Positions 38,193-45,600 of a stretch of DNA of 46,656 nt are shown here, one piece after another. The first letter of the stretch is position 1, and the number at the start of each line of letters is the position of its first letter. The stretch is from DASVDE01 sp036381235 (GTDB taxonomy: Bacteria > Actinomycetota > Thermoleophilia > Solirubrobacterales > 70-9), in assembly GCA_036381235.1 (NCBI GenBank), contig DASVDE010000008.1:1-46656 (forward strand). The letters are read 5' to 3'. The notes beneath the pieces were generated by a model. It was given only the letters and a program-made list of their open reading frames with translations. It did no database searches and had not been told where the DNA came from. A program made the position numbers and the translations under genes.

Positions 38193-39434
38193 ATGCCTGA
38201 GGCCAAGTCAGACATCGTGGTGATGAAGTTCGGCGGCACCTCCGTCGCCGGCGCTGAGCAGATCAAGCGCGCAGCGCGGCGGATCGTCGCTGCCCGCGAG
38301 GCGGGCAGCCGGGTGGTGGCGGTTCTCTCCGCGCGGGGCAAGACCACGGACGAGCTCGTCGCTCAGGCGATGGAGATCTCCGATCGCCCGGTGGCGCGGG
38401 AGATGGACATGCTGCTCTCCACCGGAGAGCGGATCTCCTGCGCGCTGTGCGCGATGGCGATCCACGACATGGGACACGAGGCGATCTCGCTGACCGGCTC
38501 ACAGGCGGGGATCGTCACCGACTCATCCCACACCAAGGCGCGGATCATCGACGTGCGGGCGGATCGCATCAGCGAGATGCTGGAGCGCGACCGCATCGTT
38601 CTCGTCGCCGGCTTTCAGGGCGTCTCGACCGACAGTCGCGACGTGACCACGCTGGGGCGCGGTGGCTCCGATACCACCGCGGTCGCTCTCGCCGCGGCGC
38701 TTGGCGCCGGGGTCTGCGAGATCTACACCGACGTCGCCGGCGTCTACACCGCCGACCCGCGAATCGTCCCCGAGGCGCGCAAGCTGACGAGCGCCTCCTT
38801 CGAGGAGATGCTGGAGATGTCTGCCTCCGGCGCCAAGGTCCTGCAGCTGCGCTCGGTCGAGTACGCCCGCAACCACGGCGTCCCGATCCACTGCCGCAGC
38901 AGCTTCGAGGATGGCCCCGGTACCCTCGTCACCCGCGAGGATCAGACCGTGGAACAGCCCTTCGTGACAGCCGTGACCCACTCTGACGGGGAAGCCCGTG
39001 TGACGCTGACCGGCGTCCGCGACGAGCCCGGCGTCGCCGGACGGATCTTCACCGCGCTGGCGGAGGCGAACATCAACGTCGACGTGATCATCCAGAACGA
39101 GCCGGTGGGCGACGATGAGCTGGCCGATCTCTCCTTCACCGTAGATCGCGACGATCTCATTGGCGCGACCGACACGATTGCCGGCCTCGGCGGTGTCAGC
39201 AACGGGGTTCACACCGACGAGCGGATCGGCAAGGTCTCGATCATCGGCGCCGGCATGCGCTCCCACCCCGGCGTTGCCGCCAAGGTCTTCGAGGTACTCG
39301 GCAACGAGGGAATCAACATCGAGATGATCTCCACCTCGCCGATCAAAATCTCATGCGTGATCGATGCCGACCGCGTGCCCGACGCGGTCAGGGCTCTGCA
39401 CGACGCCTTCGACCTCGCGGTTGAAAGTGAGTGA
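38193..39434 (+). CDS. ask: aspartate kinase
   Basis: A 413-residue enzyme that phosphorylates L-aspartate, the first step to lysine, threonine, methionine and diaminopimelate. The N-terminal amino-acid kinase domain (about 7-240) has KFGGTSV at 12-18, STGERIS at 76-82 and TLGRGGSDTTAVALAAALGA near 154-173. Two ACT domains (about 260-330 and 340-413) provide feedback regulation, as in the lysine/threonine-sensitive actinobacterial and Bacillus forms. The ATG at 38193 gives the standard N-terminus; a TTG nine codons upstream lies in the promoter. An internal GTG with a ribosome site may yield a separate regulatory subunit. The asd gene overlaps its end by 8 bp. Confidence 0.97.
   Translation: MPEAKSDIVVMKFGGTSVAGAEQIKRAARRIVAAREAGSRVVAVLSARGKTTDELVAQAMEISDRPVAREMDMLLSTGERISCALCAMAIHDMGHEAISLTGSQAGIVTDSSHTKARIIDVRADRISEMLERDRIVLVAGFQGVSTDSRDVTTLGRGGSDTTAVALAAALGAGVCEIYTDVAGVYTADPRIVPEARKLTSASFEEMLEMSASGAKVLQLRSVEYARNHGVPIHCRSSFEDGPGTLVTREDQTVEQPFVTAVTHSDGEARVTLTGVRDEPGVAGRIFTALAEANINVDVIIQNEPVGDDELADLSFTVDRDDLIGATDTIAGLGGVSNGVHTDERIGKVSIIGAGMRSHPGVAAKVFEVLGNEGINIEMISTSPIKISCVIDADRVPDAVRALHDAFDLAVESE
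38949..39434 (+). CDS. putative internal translation product: aspartate kinase beta subunit
   Basis: An in-frame GTG (codon 253) reading VEQPFVTAVTHS has GAGGA at 38937-38941, 7 nt upstream. It would give a 161-residue protein made of the two ACT domains. In Bacillus, Corynebacterium and Mycobacterium the regulatory beta subunit of the alpha2-beta2 aspartokinase is made in just this way, and the location at the start of the ACT region fits. Visible here: site and start; the use of the start is inferred from the family. Confidence 0.5.
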   Translation: MEQPFVTAVTHSDGEARVTLTGVRDEPGVAGRIFTALAEANINVDVIIQNEPVGDDELADLSFTVDRDDLIGATDTIAGLGGVSNGVHTDERIGKVSIIGAGMRSHPGVAAKVFEVLGNEGINIEMISTSPIKISCVIDADRVPDAVRALHDAFDLAVESE

Positions 39435-40455
39435 TCGCCGCTACCGGGTGGGGGTGCTGGGCGCGACCGGGCTGGTCGGCACGACCATCCTCGACCTGCT
39501 TGCCGCTCGCGACTTCCCGGTTTCGCAGGTAGTCCCCTTCGCCTCCGAGCGCTCGGCCGGCAACGCGATCGAGTGGGGTGATGAGGAGCTCGAGGTGCGG
39601 CCGCTGAGCGAGGAGACGATCCAGGGCTTGGACATCGTCCTCTCTTCGGCGGGCGGCACGGTCAGCGCCGAGTGGGCGCCCCAACTGGTCGAGGCGGGTG
39701 CGGTCGTCGTCGACAACACCAGCTACTGGCGCATGCACGACGACGTGCCGTTGGTGGTCGCGGAGGTCAACCCCGACGATCTCGCCGGGCACAAGGGGAT
39801 CGTCGCAAACCCGAACTGCTCGACCATGCAGATGGTCGTTGCGCTCAAGCCCCTCTACGACGCGGCCGGGATCGAGCGCCTTGTGGTTTCCACCTATCAG
39901 GCGGTCTCGGGCACCGGCAAGGCGGCGGTCGACGAGCTGTTGGCGCAAACGAAAGCGAGCTTGGCCGACCGCGACCCGGTCGCCTCGGTCTACCCCCACC
40001 CGATCGCCTTCAATGCCCTGCCGCAGGCGGGCAGCTTCGCCGCCGGGGATGACCACACCGACGAGGAGCGCAAGTTGATCAACGAGACTCGCAAGATCCT
40101 CGGCGACCAGGAGATCCGAGTGAGCGCGACCTGCGTGCGGGTGCCGGTCCTCACCGGGCATTCCGAGGCCGTCAACGTCGAGACCCGTGAGCCGCTCGAG
40201 GTGGAGCGCGCCCGTGAGCTGCTCGCCGCGGCAGCGGGCGTGACCGTCATTGACGATCCCGCCGAGGGGCGCTACCCGATGGCGATCGAAGCGGCCGGCC
40301 GCGACGATGTCCTGGTCGGGCGGATCCGCCGCGACCCCGGCAACGAGCGTGCTCTCGACCTCTGGATCGTCTCCGACAACCTGCGCAAGGGCGCCGCCAC
40401 CAACGCCGTCCAGGTGGCGGAGCTCCTGGTCGAGCGGGGACTGCTCAACCGCTGA
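39427..40455 (+). CDS. asd: aspartate-semialdehyde dehydrogenase
   Basis: A 342-residue NADP-dependent enzyme that reduces aspartyl phosphate to aspartate semialdehyde. Nucleotide-binding GATGLVG at 12-18, catalytic Cys131 in NPNCST, and conserved STYQAVSGTGKAAVDEL and RVPVLTGHSEAVNVE, the latter with the base histidine. The GTG at 39427, overlapping the ask stop by 8 bp, gives the right N-terminus (VSDRRYRVGVLGATGLVG). Operon with ask, so the first two steps of the aspartate pathway are co-produced. Confidence 0.97.
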   Translation: MSDRRYRVGVLGATGLVGTTILDLLAARDFPVSQVVPFASERSAGNAIEWGDEELEVRPLSEETIQGLDIVLSSAGGTVSAEWAPQLVEAGAVVVDNTSYWRMHDDVPLVVAEVNPDDLAGHKGIVANPNCSTMQMVVALKPLYDAAGIERLVVSTYQAVSGTGKAAVDELLAQTKASLADRDPVASVYPHPIAFNALPQAGSFAAGDDHTDEERKLINETRKILGDQEIRVSATCVRVPVLTGHSEAVNVETREPLEVERARELLAAAAGVTVIDDPAEGRYPMAIEAAGRDDVLVGRIRRDPGNERALDLWIVSDNLRKGAATNAVQVAELLVERGLLNR

Positions 40456-40456
40456 G

Positions 40457-40502
40457 CCCTGTCGGATTTGTGCCCACTCCTCTGGGCAAAAACCCGATAG
40501 GG
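40457..40502. terminator. hairpin between convergent asd and AbiEi-like genes
   Basis: Arms 40457-40476 and 40483-40502 pair over 20 positions with two mismatches and one G-T pair, with loop CTCCTC. The right arm contains an A-run (CAAAAACCC) that would give U residues within the leftward RNA. A bidirectional terminator is likely. Its length and form also resemble the palindromes inside the GT-C gene. Confidence 0.6.
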
Positions 40503-40512
40503 GCATGCAGGA

Positions 40513-41424
40513 TCAATCGGCGCGGAGATTCCGGGCGGTTCTCGCGAGCACGCGCCGCACGTGGGCGCGCTCGTACCTCACCTGATAATGGGTGAAGCGA
40601 AGGGGAGTGAGGCCGGAGGCGGTGTGGGTTTGGTCGCGAAGTCGGTCACGGGTCTGCGCAGACGTGGTGCGGTGGTACTTCAGCCCGTCCGTTTCGACGA
40701 CCAGGCCGAGATTGGGCCAGAAGAAGTCGACCTCGAAACCGTTGACCCAAGCTTTCGTCAGCGGCTGCGGCAATCCGACGGCAGCTGCGATCGGGCGAAA
40801 GAAGACCTCCAGGTCAGAATCGGAGAGGCGAAAGGTGTAAGGGTCGAGCAGTCTCCGCAATGGTCTCACCCCCGGCTCGCCGGCGAAGCGGTCCAGTCCC
40901 AGCCCGAACTCCTCGGCATCGATCAGGTCGAGCTTGTCGGCCTCGTTGACAGCCCGCTCGAGCCGGTCCGGACCCATCTCGGTCGCGACGTCGACGATCG
41001 TGCGGGCAGGAGTGGTGACGGGTATCTCGTGGCGAATCACGACATCGTCTGCAGGTAGGGAAGGGCGGCTGCGAGGGCGAATTCCGTTGCGCCGCAGGTA
41101 GGACTCCCGCCGCACGCTGACGTCGATTCCCCTTGCCCACTCCCTGCCGAAGCCCCAGAAGGCGGCGGCGCTGTGGTGGCTGAGCGCGGCCCCGGGACCG
41201 CAGGCGAGTACGGCCGCCATCCAGCGCCCCTCACGAGTCAGCTGCGGCCGGCCGACTGCATACACACCCGCATGAATCCGGTGCAGCCGGCCCTTGGCAA
41301 TCCGGTGCTCGATCGAGCGGGCGTCGAAACCGATTGCAAGTAGGTCGCGTCTGGTCACGACCCCGTGCTGCCTTCGCGTCAGCGCCCACGCCTCCCCACT
41401 CCTCGCTCCCAGCTTTTCCCCCAC
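40513..41424 (-). CDS. AbiEi-like antitoxin domain fused to DUF559 nuclease-like domain
   Basis: A 303-residue protein. Residues about 10-60 match the AbiEi_4 winged-helix domain (TRRQHGVVTRRDLLAIGFDA, then HRIHAGVYAVGRP). The C-terminal part is a Vsr-like DUF559 domain with a PD-(D/E)XK arrangement: Glu206 (SDSDLEVFF), Asp233 (EVDFFWP) and Glu244-x-Asp246 (VVETDGLKYHR). Such fusions are common and multicopy in actinobacteria and usually lack an adjacent AbiEii toxin; none is seen here. GTG start at 41424, inside a palindromic region, with no ribosome site, so the start is uncertain. The role in defence is inferred from domains only. Confidence 0.8.
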   Translation of the reverse strand: MGEKLGARSGEAWALTRRQHGVVTRRDLLAIGFDARSIEHRIAKGRLHRIHAGVYAVGRPQLTREGRWMAAVLACGPGAALSHHSAAAFWGFGREWARGIDVSVRRESYLRRNGIRPRSRPSLPADDVVIRHEIPVTTPARTIVDVATEMGPDRLERAVNEADKLDLIDAEEFGLGLDRFAGEPGVRPLRRLLDPYTFRLSDSDLEVFFRPIAAAVGLPQPLTKAWVNGFEVDFFWPNLGLVVETDGLKYHRTTSAQTRDRLRDQTHTASGLTPLRFTHYQVRYERAHVRRVLARTARNLRAD

Positions 41425-41502
41425 GATAGGTGGGTAAATGCTGGGAGCGAGGCGAACTCTCCCCCACCTGCTCCGAATTGTGGAGTCCAGTCGGGTTCGC
41501 CT
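41401..41502. repeat. two adjacent palindromes at the AbiEi-like start and the CBS-gene stop
   Basis: CCTCGCTCCCAGC (41401-41413) pairs perfectly with 41440-41452 (13 bp), enclosing an imperfect inner palindrome with TTTTCCCCCAC and GGTGGGTAAAT. Sharing two bases with it, AGGCGAAC (41450-41457) pairs perfectly with GTTCGCCT (41495-41502), enclosing CTCC/GGAG. The inner core of the first resembles the 7921-7962 element (on the minus strand TTTACCC then C-x-TAT and GGGGG-x-AAA). The cluster covers the first codons of the AbiEi-like gene and the stop of the CBS gene. Confidence 0.7.
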
Positions 41503-41977
41503 ACTCCCCCAGGTCCTCGGCGATTGTGCCGAAGCGGTCGACCAGCGCGCAGAAGAAGTCGTGGCGGGTGATCAGCGCGTGGACCTTGCCCTTTGTCGCG
41601 ATCGGGACGATCAGGACTCGGTGATGGAGGAAGATCTCCGCCAGCTGGGTGTCGGAGTACTCGTCCTCGACGACTACGTGGTCGGTGGTGAGGTAGCGGC
41701 GGATCGGCTCCTCTGCACACCGGCTGCGCCGCTCGATCGTCTCGTCGACCGAGCGGGAAACCATCGCCGCCGAGGCAAGCTCGCCGACATAGCCGGGGAA
41801 CAGCGCCGCCATGAACTCGCGCTCGCCGAAGATGCCGGCGAAGCTGCCGTCCTTCTCGACCGCCGGCAGCGCCGGCAGGCCGCCCTCGGTCACCCGTCGG
41901 GCGGCGGGGCCGATCAGCTCGTCGGCGTCGAGTGGCTCTATCTCGCGGAGGGTCTGGCTGACGATCGAGTCGGGCAT
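41501..41977 (-). CDS. CBS-domain protein
   Basis: A 158-residue protein made of a pair of CBS motifs (about 3-60 and 88-155). The strand patterns are GGLPALPAVEKDGSFAGIFG and HRVLIVPIATKGKVHALITR, each followed by the helix typical of the family. CBS pairs bind adenosyl ligands and regulate partner proteins. It is encoded 9 nt after an ArsB/NhaD-type permease, for which it may be a nucleotide-sensing subunit. AAGGAG lies only 2 nt before the ATG. The stop falls in a palindromic region. Confidence 0.9.
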   Translation of the reverse strand: MPDSIVSQTLREIEPLDADELIGPAARRVTEGGLPALPAVEKDGSFAGIFGEREFMAALFPGYVGELASAAMVSRSVDETIERRSRCAEEPIRRYLTTDHVVVEDEYSDTQLAEIFLHHRVLIVPIATKGKVHALITRHDFFCALVDRFGTIAEDLGE

Positions 41978-41986
41978 GGCTCCTTC

Positions 41987-43258
41987 TCAGAGTGCGATGT
42001 AGCGGATGGCGATGTAGCCGGTGGCCAGGGCGATAGAGATGATCGTCGCAGGCAGGCCGACGCGCAGGAAGGCCATGAAGCCGATCGGGGTCCCCGCCCG
42101 CTCGGCCATCCCGGCGGCGGCAACGTTGGCGGCGGCGGCGATCATCGTCGCGTTGCCCCCGAAGCAGGCGCCCAGCGCCAGCGCCCACCAGTAGGCGTCG
42201 TCGCCTTGCGCCCCAGCCGCCTGCTGCAGATCCTTCACCACCGGGATCATCGCGGTCGTAAAGGGGATGTTGTCGACAACGGCCGATCCCAACGCCGCGA
42301 CCCAGGTGATCCCGATCAGCTCGGCGGTGCGCCCGCCGCCGGTGATGTCCTTGACCCCGTCGGCGATGTGGTCGATCGCCCCGGTCGCCTCCAGCGCCCC
42401 GACCATCACGAACAGGGCGACGAAGAAGAAGAGCGTCGTCCACTCGATGTTGGAGAGCGCCTCCTCGAGGTCGATCTTCGTCACCAGCAGCCCAACCGCC
42501 GCGCCGGTGAGGGCGACCGTGGCCGGCTCGATGTGCAGGGCCTGGTGGGCAAAGAAGGCGAGCACGGTGAGCACGAGCACCGGGCCGGTGCGGCGCAGCT
42601 CGGCCGAATTGCGGATCGAGGCGATCGCGTCCAGCTCCATCACCGCTCGCCGGTTGCGCTCCTCGACCTGGAGCCGCGCGCGGAAGAAGAGGTAGAGCAG
42701 CGGCACGACGACGGCAAACGTGAGGATCACGATCGGCGCCAGGTTGACGATGAAGGCGTTGAAGCTGAGACCGGTGGCCCCGGCGATGATGATGTTCGGA
42801 GGGTCGCCGATCAGCGTCGCGGTGCCGCCGATGTTGGAGGCGATCACCTCGATGATCAGCAGCGGCACCGCCTCGATGTCCAGCGCGTCGGCGAGCAGGA
42901 AGGTGATCGGCGCGATCAGCAGGATCGTCGTCAGGTTGTCGAGGAAGGCGGAGAGCAGCGCCGTGGTCCCGGCCAGGCTCATCGTCACCGCGAAGGAGCG
43001 CCCGCCGGAGAGCTGGCCGGCGCGGATCGCAAGGTAGTCATAGACGCCGGTCTGCTGGGTCAGGTAAACGAGGATCATCATCCCCGTCAGCAGGCCGATC
43101 GTGTTGAAGTCGACCGCCTCGATCGCCTGCTCCTGGGAGAAGTCGCCGACGAACAGGACCACGATCGCTGCGCCCAGCAGTGCCACGTTCGTGCGGTGCA
43201 TCTTTTCGCTGGCGATGATCGCCAGGGCGATGAGGAAGGTTGCTACGGCGATCGCCAT
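41987..43258 (-). CDS. ArsB/NhaD-type (SLC13-like) ion permease
   Basis: A 423-residue protein with about 11 helices. Ion transporter superfamily signatures: SAFLDNLTT at 103-111, SNIGGTATLIGDPPN at 141-155 and, in the second half, ALGSAVVDNIPFTTAMIPVV followed by GACFGGNATMIAAAANV. The two inverted halves each carry a DN-x-(P/T) helix hairpin. Family members expel arsenite or exchange Na+ for H+; which one cannot be decided, and no arsenic genes are near. The following CBS-domain gene suggests nucleotide control. Confidence 0.9.
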   Translation of the reverse strand: MAIAVATFLIALAIIASEKMHRTNVALLGAAIVVLFVGDFSQEQAIEAVDFNTIGLLTGMMILVYLTQQTGVYDYLAIRAGQLSGGRSFAVTMSLAGTTALLSAFLDNLTTILLIAPITFLLADALDIEAVPLLIIEVIASNIGGTATLIGDPPNIIIAGATGLSFNAFIVNLAPIVILTFAVVVPLLYLFFRARLQVEERNRRAVMELDAIASIRNSAELRRTGPVLVLTVLAFFAHQALHIEPATVALTGAAVGLLVTKIDLEEALSNIEWTTLFFFVALFVMVGALEATGAIDHIADGVKDITGGGRTAELIGITWVAALGSAVVDNIPFTTAMIPVVKDLQQAAGAQGDDAYWWALALGACFGGNATMIAAAANVAAAGMAERAGTPIGFMAFLRVGLPATIISIALATGYIAIRYIAL

Positions 43259-43315
43259 GCGGGCCTTTCGGGGTCGACGACGAGTGTTGCCGACCAGGCT
43301 TCCCGGCTCACCGGG

Positions 43316-44704
43316 TCAAACAGTACCCGTGGAGTCCGAGCGCTGCGATCCGAGCAGCGGCCAGGCGAGTATGGCGGCCAGCAGGGCAACCGCCGCGGCG
43401 ACCACCACCACCGCCTCGAGACCCTCGACGATTCCCGTCCTTATGTCGAGTGCGCCCCGCGCATGGTGCTCGAAGATGGCTCCGAGGCCGGCGATTCCGA
43501 TCGCGATCCCGAGTTGGCGGAAGGTGTTGTTGATGCCGGAGGCCAGGCCGCTGCGCTCGACCGGCAGCACGCTGATCATCGCGGCGGCAAGGGCGGGGCT
43601 GATCACCCCGATCGCCACGCCGCCGACGAGCAGCCCGGGCAGCAGTGCCGTCCAATCGCTGTGAGGGTCGATCGAGAGCATCAGCAGGAGCGCGGCCCCA
43701 ATCAGGACCAACCCGGCCGTGAGCGGGACGCGCAGCGGCCACCGGCCGGTCAGTCGGCCGGAGATAGGCGCGACGACGGCGAGGACGAGGGTAAGGGGCA
43801 GGATGCGCAGGCCGGTCGCGGTCGGCGAGAGGCCGAGCCCGTCCTGAAAGTAGATCGCCATGAAGAGGAGGAGGGGATAGAGAGCCACCGACTGCGCGAA
43901 GGCGACCAGCGCCGTTCCGGTGAACGCGGGGATGCGGAAGAGCGAGAGCGGCAGCATCGGCGCTTCGCCACGGCTCTCCACCACCACGAAGACGACGATC
44001 AGCGCCGCCGCCGCAAGCAGCGAGCCGACGATGAGGGGGCTTCCCCAGCCATCCCCATTGCCGCGGATGAGGCCGTAGGTCGCGAGGAAGCAGGCGACCC
44101 CGAACGTCGCCATCCCCGCGAGGTCGACCGGCCGGGGTCGATCGTCGCGGGACTCCGGCAGCGAGCGCGCCGTGAGCCAGATCAGCAGAACGCCGATCGG
44201 GAGATTGATCAGGAAGACCCAGCGCCAGCCTGCCCCGTCGGTGATGAGCCCGCCCACGAGCGGCCCGATCGCGAGTGCCGCCCCGGTGATCGCGCCCCAG
44301 ACACCTAGCGCCAAGCCGCGCTCCCTGCCCTCGAACTCGTTGGCGAGGATTGCGAGCGAGGAGGCGAACATCGCCGCGGCGCCGATGCCCTGGGCGCCGC
44401 GGGCGAGGTCGAGGACGAGTGGCGTCGGGGCGGCGCCGCAGAGGGCGGAGCAGGCGGTGAAGACGATCAGGCCGCCGGCGAAGACCGCGCGGCGCCCGAC
44501 TTTGTCCGCCAGCGCTCCCCAGGCCAGGAGCGTCGCCGCCAGCATCAGCGCGTAGGCGTCGATCACCCACTGCAGCTCGTCGAAGCCCGCGCTCAGGTCG
44601 CGGCGGATCGCCGGCAACGCGACGTTGACCACGGTCACGTCCAGCAGCAGCATCGCCGTCGCCGCCGAGACGACGGCGAGGGTGACCTTGCGGCTGCGGC
44701 TCAG
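43316..44704 (-). CDS. MFS exporter, DHA2 (EmrB/QacA) family, unusual start
   Basis: A 14-helix drug/H+ antiporter of 462 codons if read from the CTG at 44704. Motif A GALADKVGRR at 63-72, motif D1 at the end of helix 1 (LDVTVVNVALPAI) and antiporter motif C GAALAIGPLVGG at 141-152 are intact. No ATG, GTG or TTG precedes helix 1 in frame. The CTG overlaps the stop of the upstream gene as CTGA, exactly like the ATGA couplings elsewhere in the window. The first ATG, at 44653, would cut helix 1 in half. A short hairpin (CCCGG/CCGGG, 43302-43315) follows the stop. Exports small molecules; substrate unknown. Confidence 0.88.
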   Translation of the reverse strand: MSRSRKVTLAVVSAATAMLLLDVTVVNVALPAIRRDLSAGFDELQWVIDAYALMLAATLLAWGALADKVGRRAVFAGGLIVFTACSALCGAAPTPLVLDLARGAQGIGAAAMFASSLAILANEFEGRERGLALGVWGAITGAALAIGPLVGGLITDGAGWRWVFLINLPIGVLLIWLTARSLPESRDDRPRPVDLAGMATFGVACFLATYGLIRGNGDGWGSPLIVGSLLAAAALIVVFVVVESRGEAPMLPLSLFRIPAFTGTALVAFAQSVALYPLLLFMAIYFQDGLGLSPTATGLRILPLTLVLAVVAPISGRLTGRWPLRVPLTAGLVLIGAALLLMLSIDPHSDWTALLPGLLVGGVAIGVISPALAAAMISVLPVERSGLASGINNTFRQLGIAIGIAGLGAIFEHHARGALDIRTGIVEGLEAVVVVAAAVALLAAILAWPLLGSQRSDSTGTV

Positions 44705-45600
44705 GCGGTTGCCGGCGATGCCAGGCGCTCCTCGACCCAGCCGGTCGAGGCGATGTGGCGGCTCATGCCGAGCTGCTTGGGCTCGGCGCCGAGGGCGAGG
44801 CCGACCAGCTGGGGAAGATGCAGGACGGCGAGGCCGAGATCGCGGTTTACGACCTTGGCCGCCTCGGGCTGCTGCATGTCGAGGTTGAGGTGGCAGAGAG
44901 GACAGGGCGTGACCAGGCAGTCGGCGCCGGCGTCGATCGCGTCGCCGAGATGGGTGCCGGCCTGCCGCAGCGAGGTCTCTTTGTTCATCGTGATCACCGG
45001 GAAGCCGCAGCACTTGCGGGCGCCGTCGTACTCGACGACCTCGCCGCCGAGCACCTCGATCACCTTCTCCAGGTAAACGTCGCGGTCGGGGTGCTCGCCG
45101 TAGCCGAGCCGCTCCTTGGGCCGCACGATGTAGCAGCCGTAGAAGGGACCGACCCGCAGCCCCGAGAGCGGCCGCACCACCTGCTCGGCGAGCCTCTCGA
45201 GCCCGTAGTCCTCGACCAGCACCCAGAGGAAGTTTTTGTTCGTCCAGCCATCCTTGCCCTTCTCGTATGAAAGGCCCTGGCCGCTCAGCACCTCGTTGAT
45301 GTGGGCGCGGTAGGCGGAGTCGGCGTCGAGACGCTGCTGGCACTCGGACTGGGCGCCCTGGCAGGTGGAGCAGATGTTCATCATCGCCAGCCCGGTCTCC
45401 TGGGCGAGCGCGAAGGTGCGTGCGTTGAGGGTGTCGGCGAGCTCCTGGTTGTGCTCGGAGATGATTCCGGCGCCGCAGCAGTTGGCCCGCTCGAGTTCGA
45501 CCAGCTCGATCCCGAGCTTCTCGGCGACGATCGCCATCGAGCCGTGCAGCTCGGTGGTGAAGCCGCGCGAGACGCAGCCTGGCCAGTAGGCGAGCTTCAT
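44701..45600 (-). CDS. CCG-domain protein, SdhE/HdrB-type subunit of succinate:quinone reductase
   Basis: A 299-residue protein with two complete cysteine-rich CCG motifs: Cys9, Cys41-Cys42, Cys77, Cys80 and Cys156, Cys197-Cys198, Cys233, Cys236, the signature of heterodisulfide reductase subunit B and of SdhE in archaeal-type (class E) complex II. Such subunits hold a non-cubane Fe-S cluster and replace the haem anchors SdhC/D, attaching the complex to the membrane through amphipathic helices. It overlaps the sdhB stop as ATGA, so the two are made together. Confidence 0.9.
   Translation of the reverse strand: MKLAYWPGCVSRGFTTELHGSMAIVAEKLGIELVELERANCCGAGIISEHNQELADTLNARTFALAQETGLAMMNICSTCQGAQSECQQRLDADSAYRAHINEVLSGQGLSYEKGKDGWTNKNFLWVLVEDYGLERLAEQVVRPLSGLRVGPFYGCYIVRPKERLGYGEHPDRDVYLEKVIEVLGGEVVEYDGARKCCGFPVITMNKETSLRQAGTHLGDAIDAGADCLVTPCPLCHLNLDMQQPEAAKVVNRDLGLAVLHLPQLVGLALGAEPKQLGMSRHIASTGWVEERLASPATA

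Noticed and set aside
8234..41408. The 12-mer CACTCCTCGCTC shared between the nested palindrome (8234-8245) and the 41.4-kb cluster (41397-41408)
   Set aside because: Dozens of identical 12-mer pairs are expected by chance in a GC-rich window of this size, so it is not evidence of common origin on its own.
40513..41977. A complete AbiE toxin-antitoxin pair
   Set aside because: The neighbour is a CBS-domain protein; no nucleotidyltransferase (AbiEii) is encoded on either side.
43302..43315. CCCGG/CCGGG hairpin after the MFS gene as a terminator
   Set aside because: The stem is only 5 bp, lacks a T-run on the minus strand, and similar short GC stems are common in this DNA.
41438..44308. A 956-codon plus-strand open frame antisense to the CBS, permease and MFS genes
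   Set aside because: It is an artefact of GC-rich codon use opposite real genes; the translation is low-complexity Arg/Asp/Gln/His-rich with no motif, while the minus strand encodes recognisable transporters.
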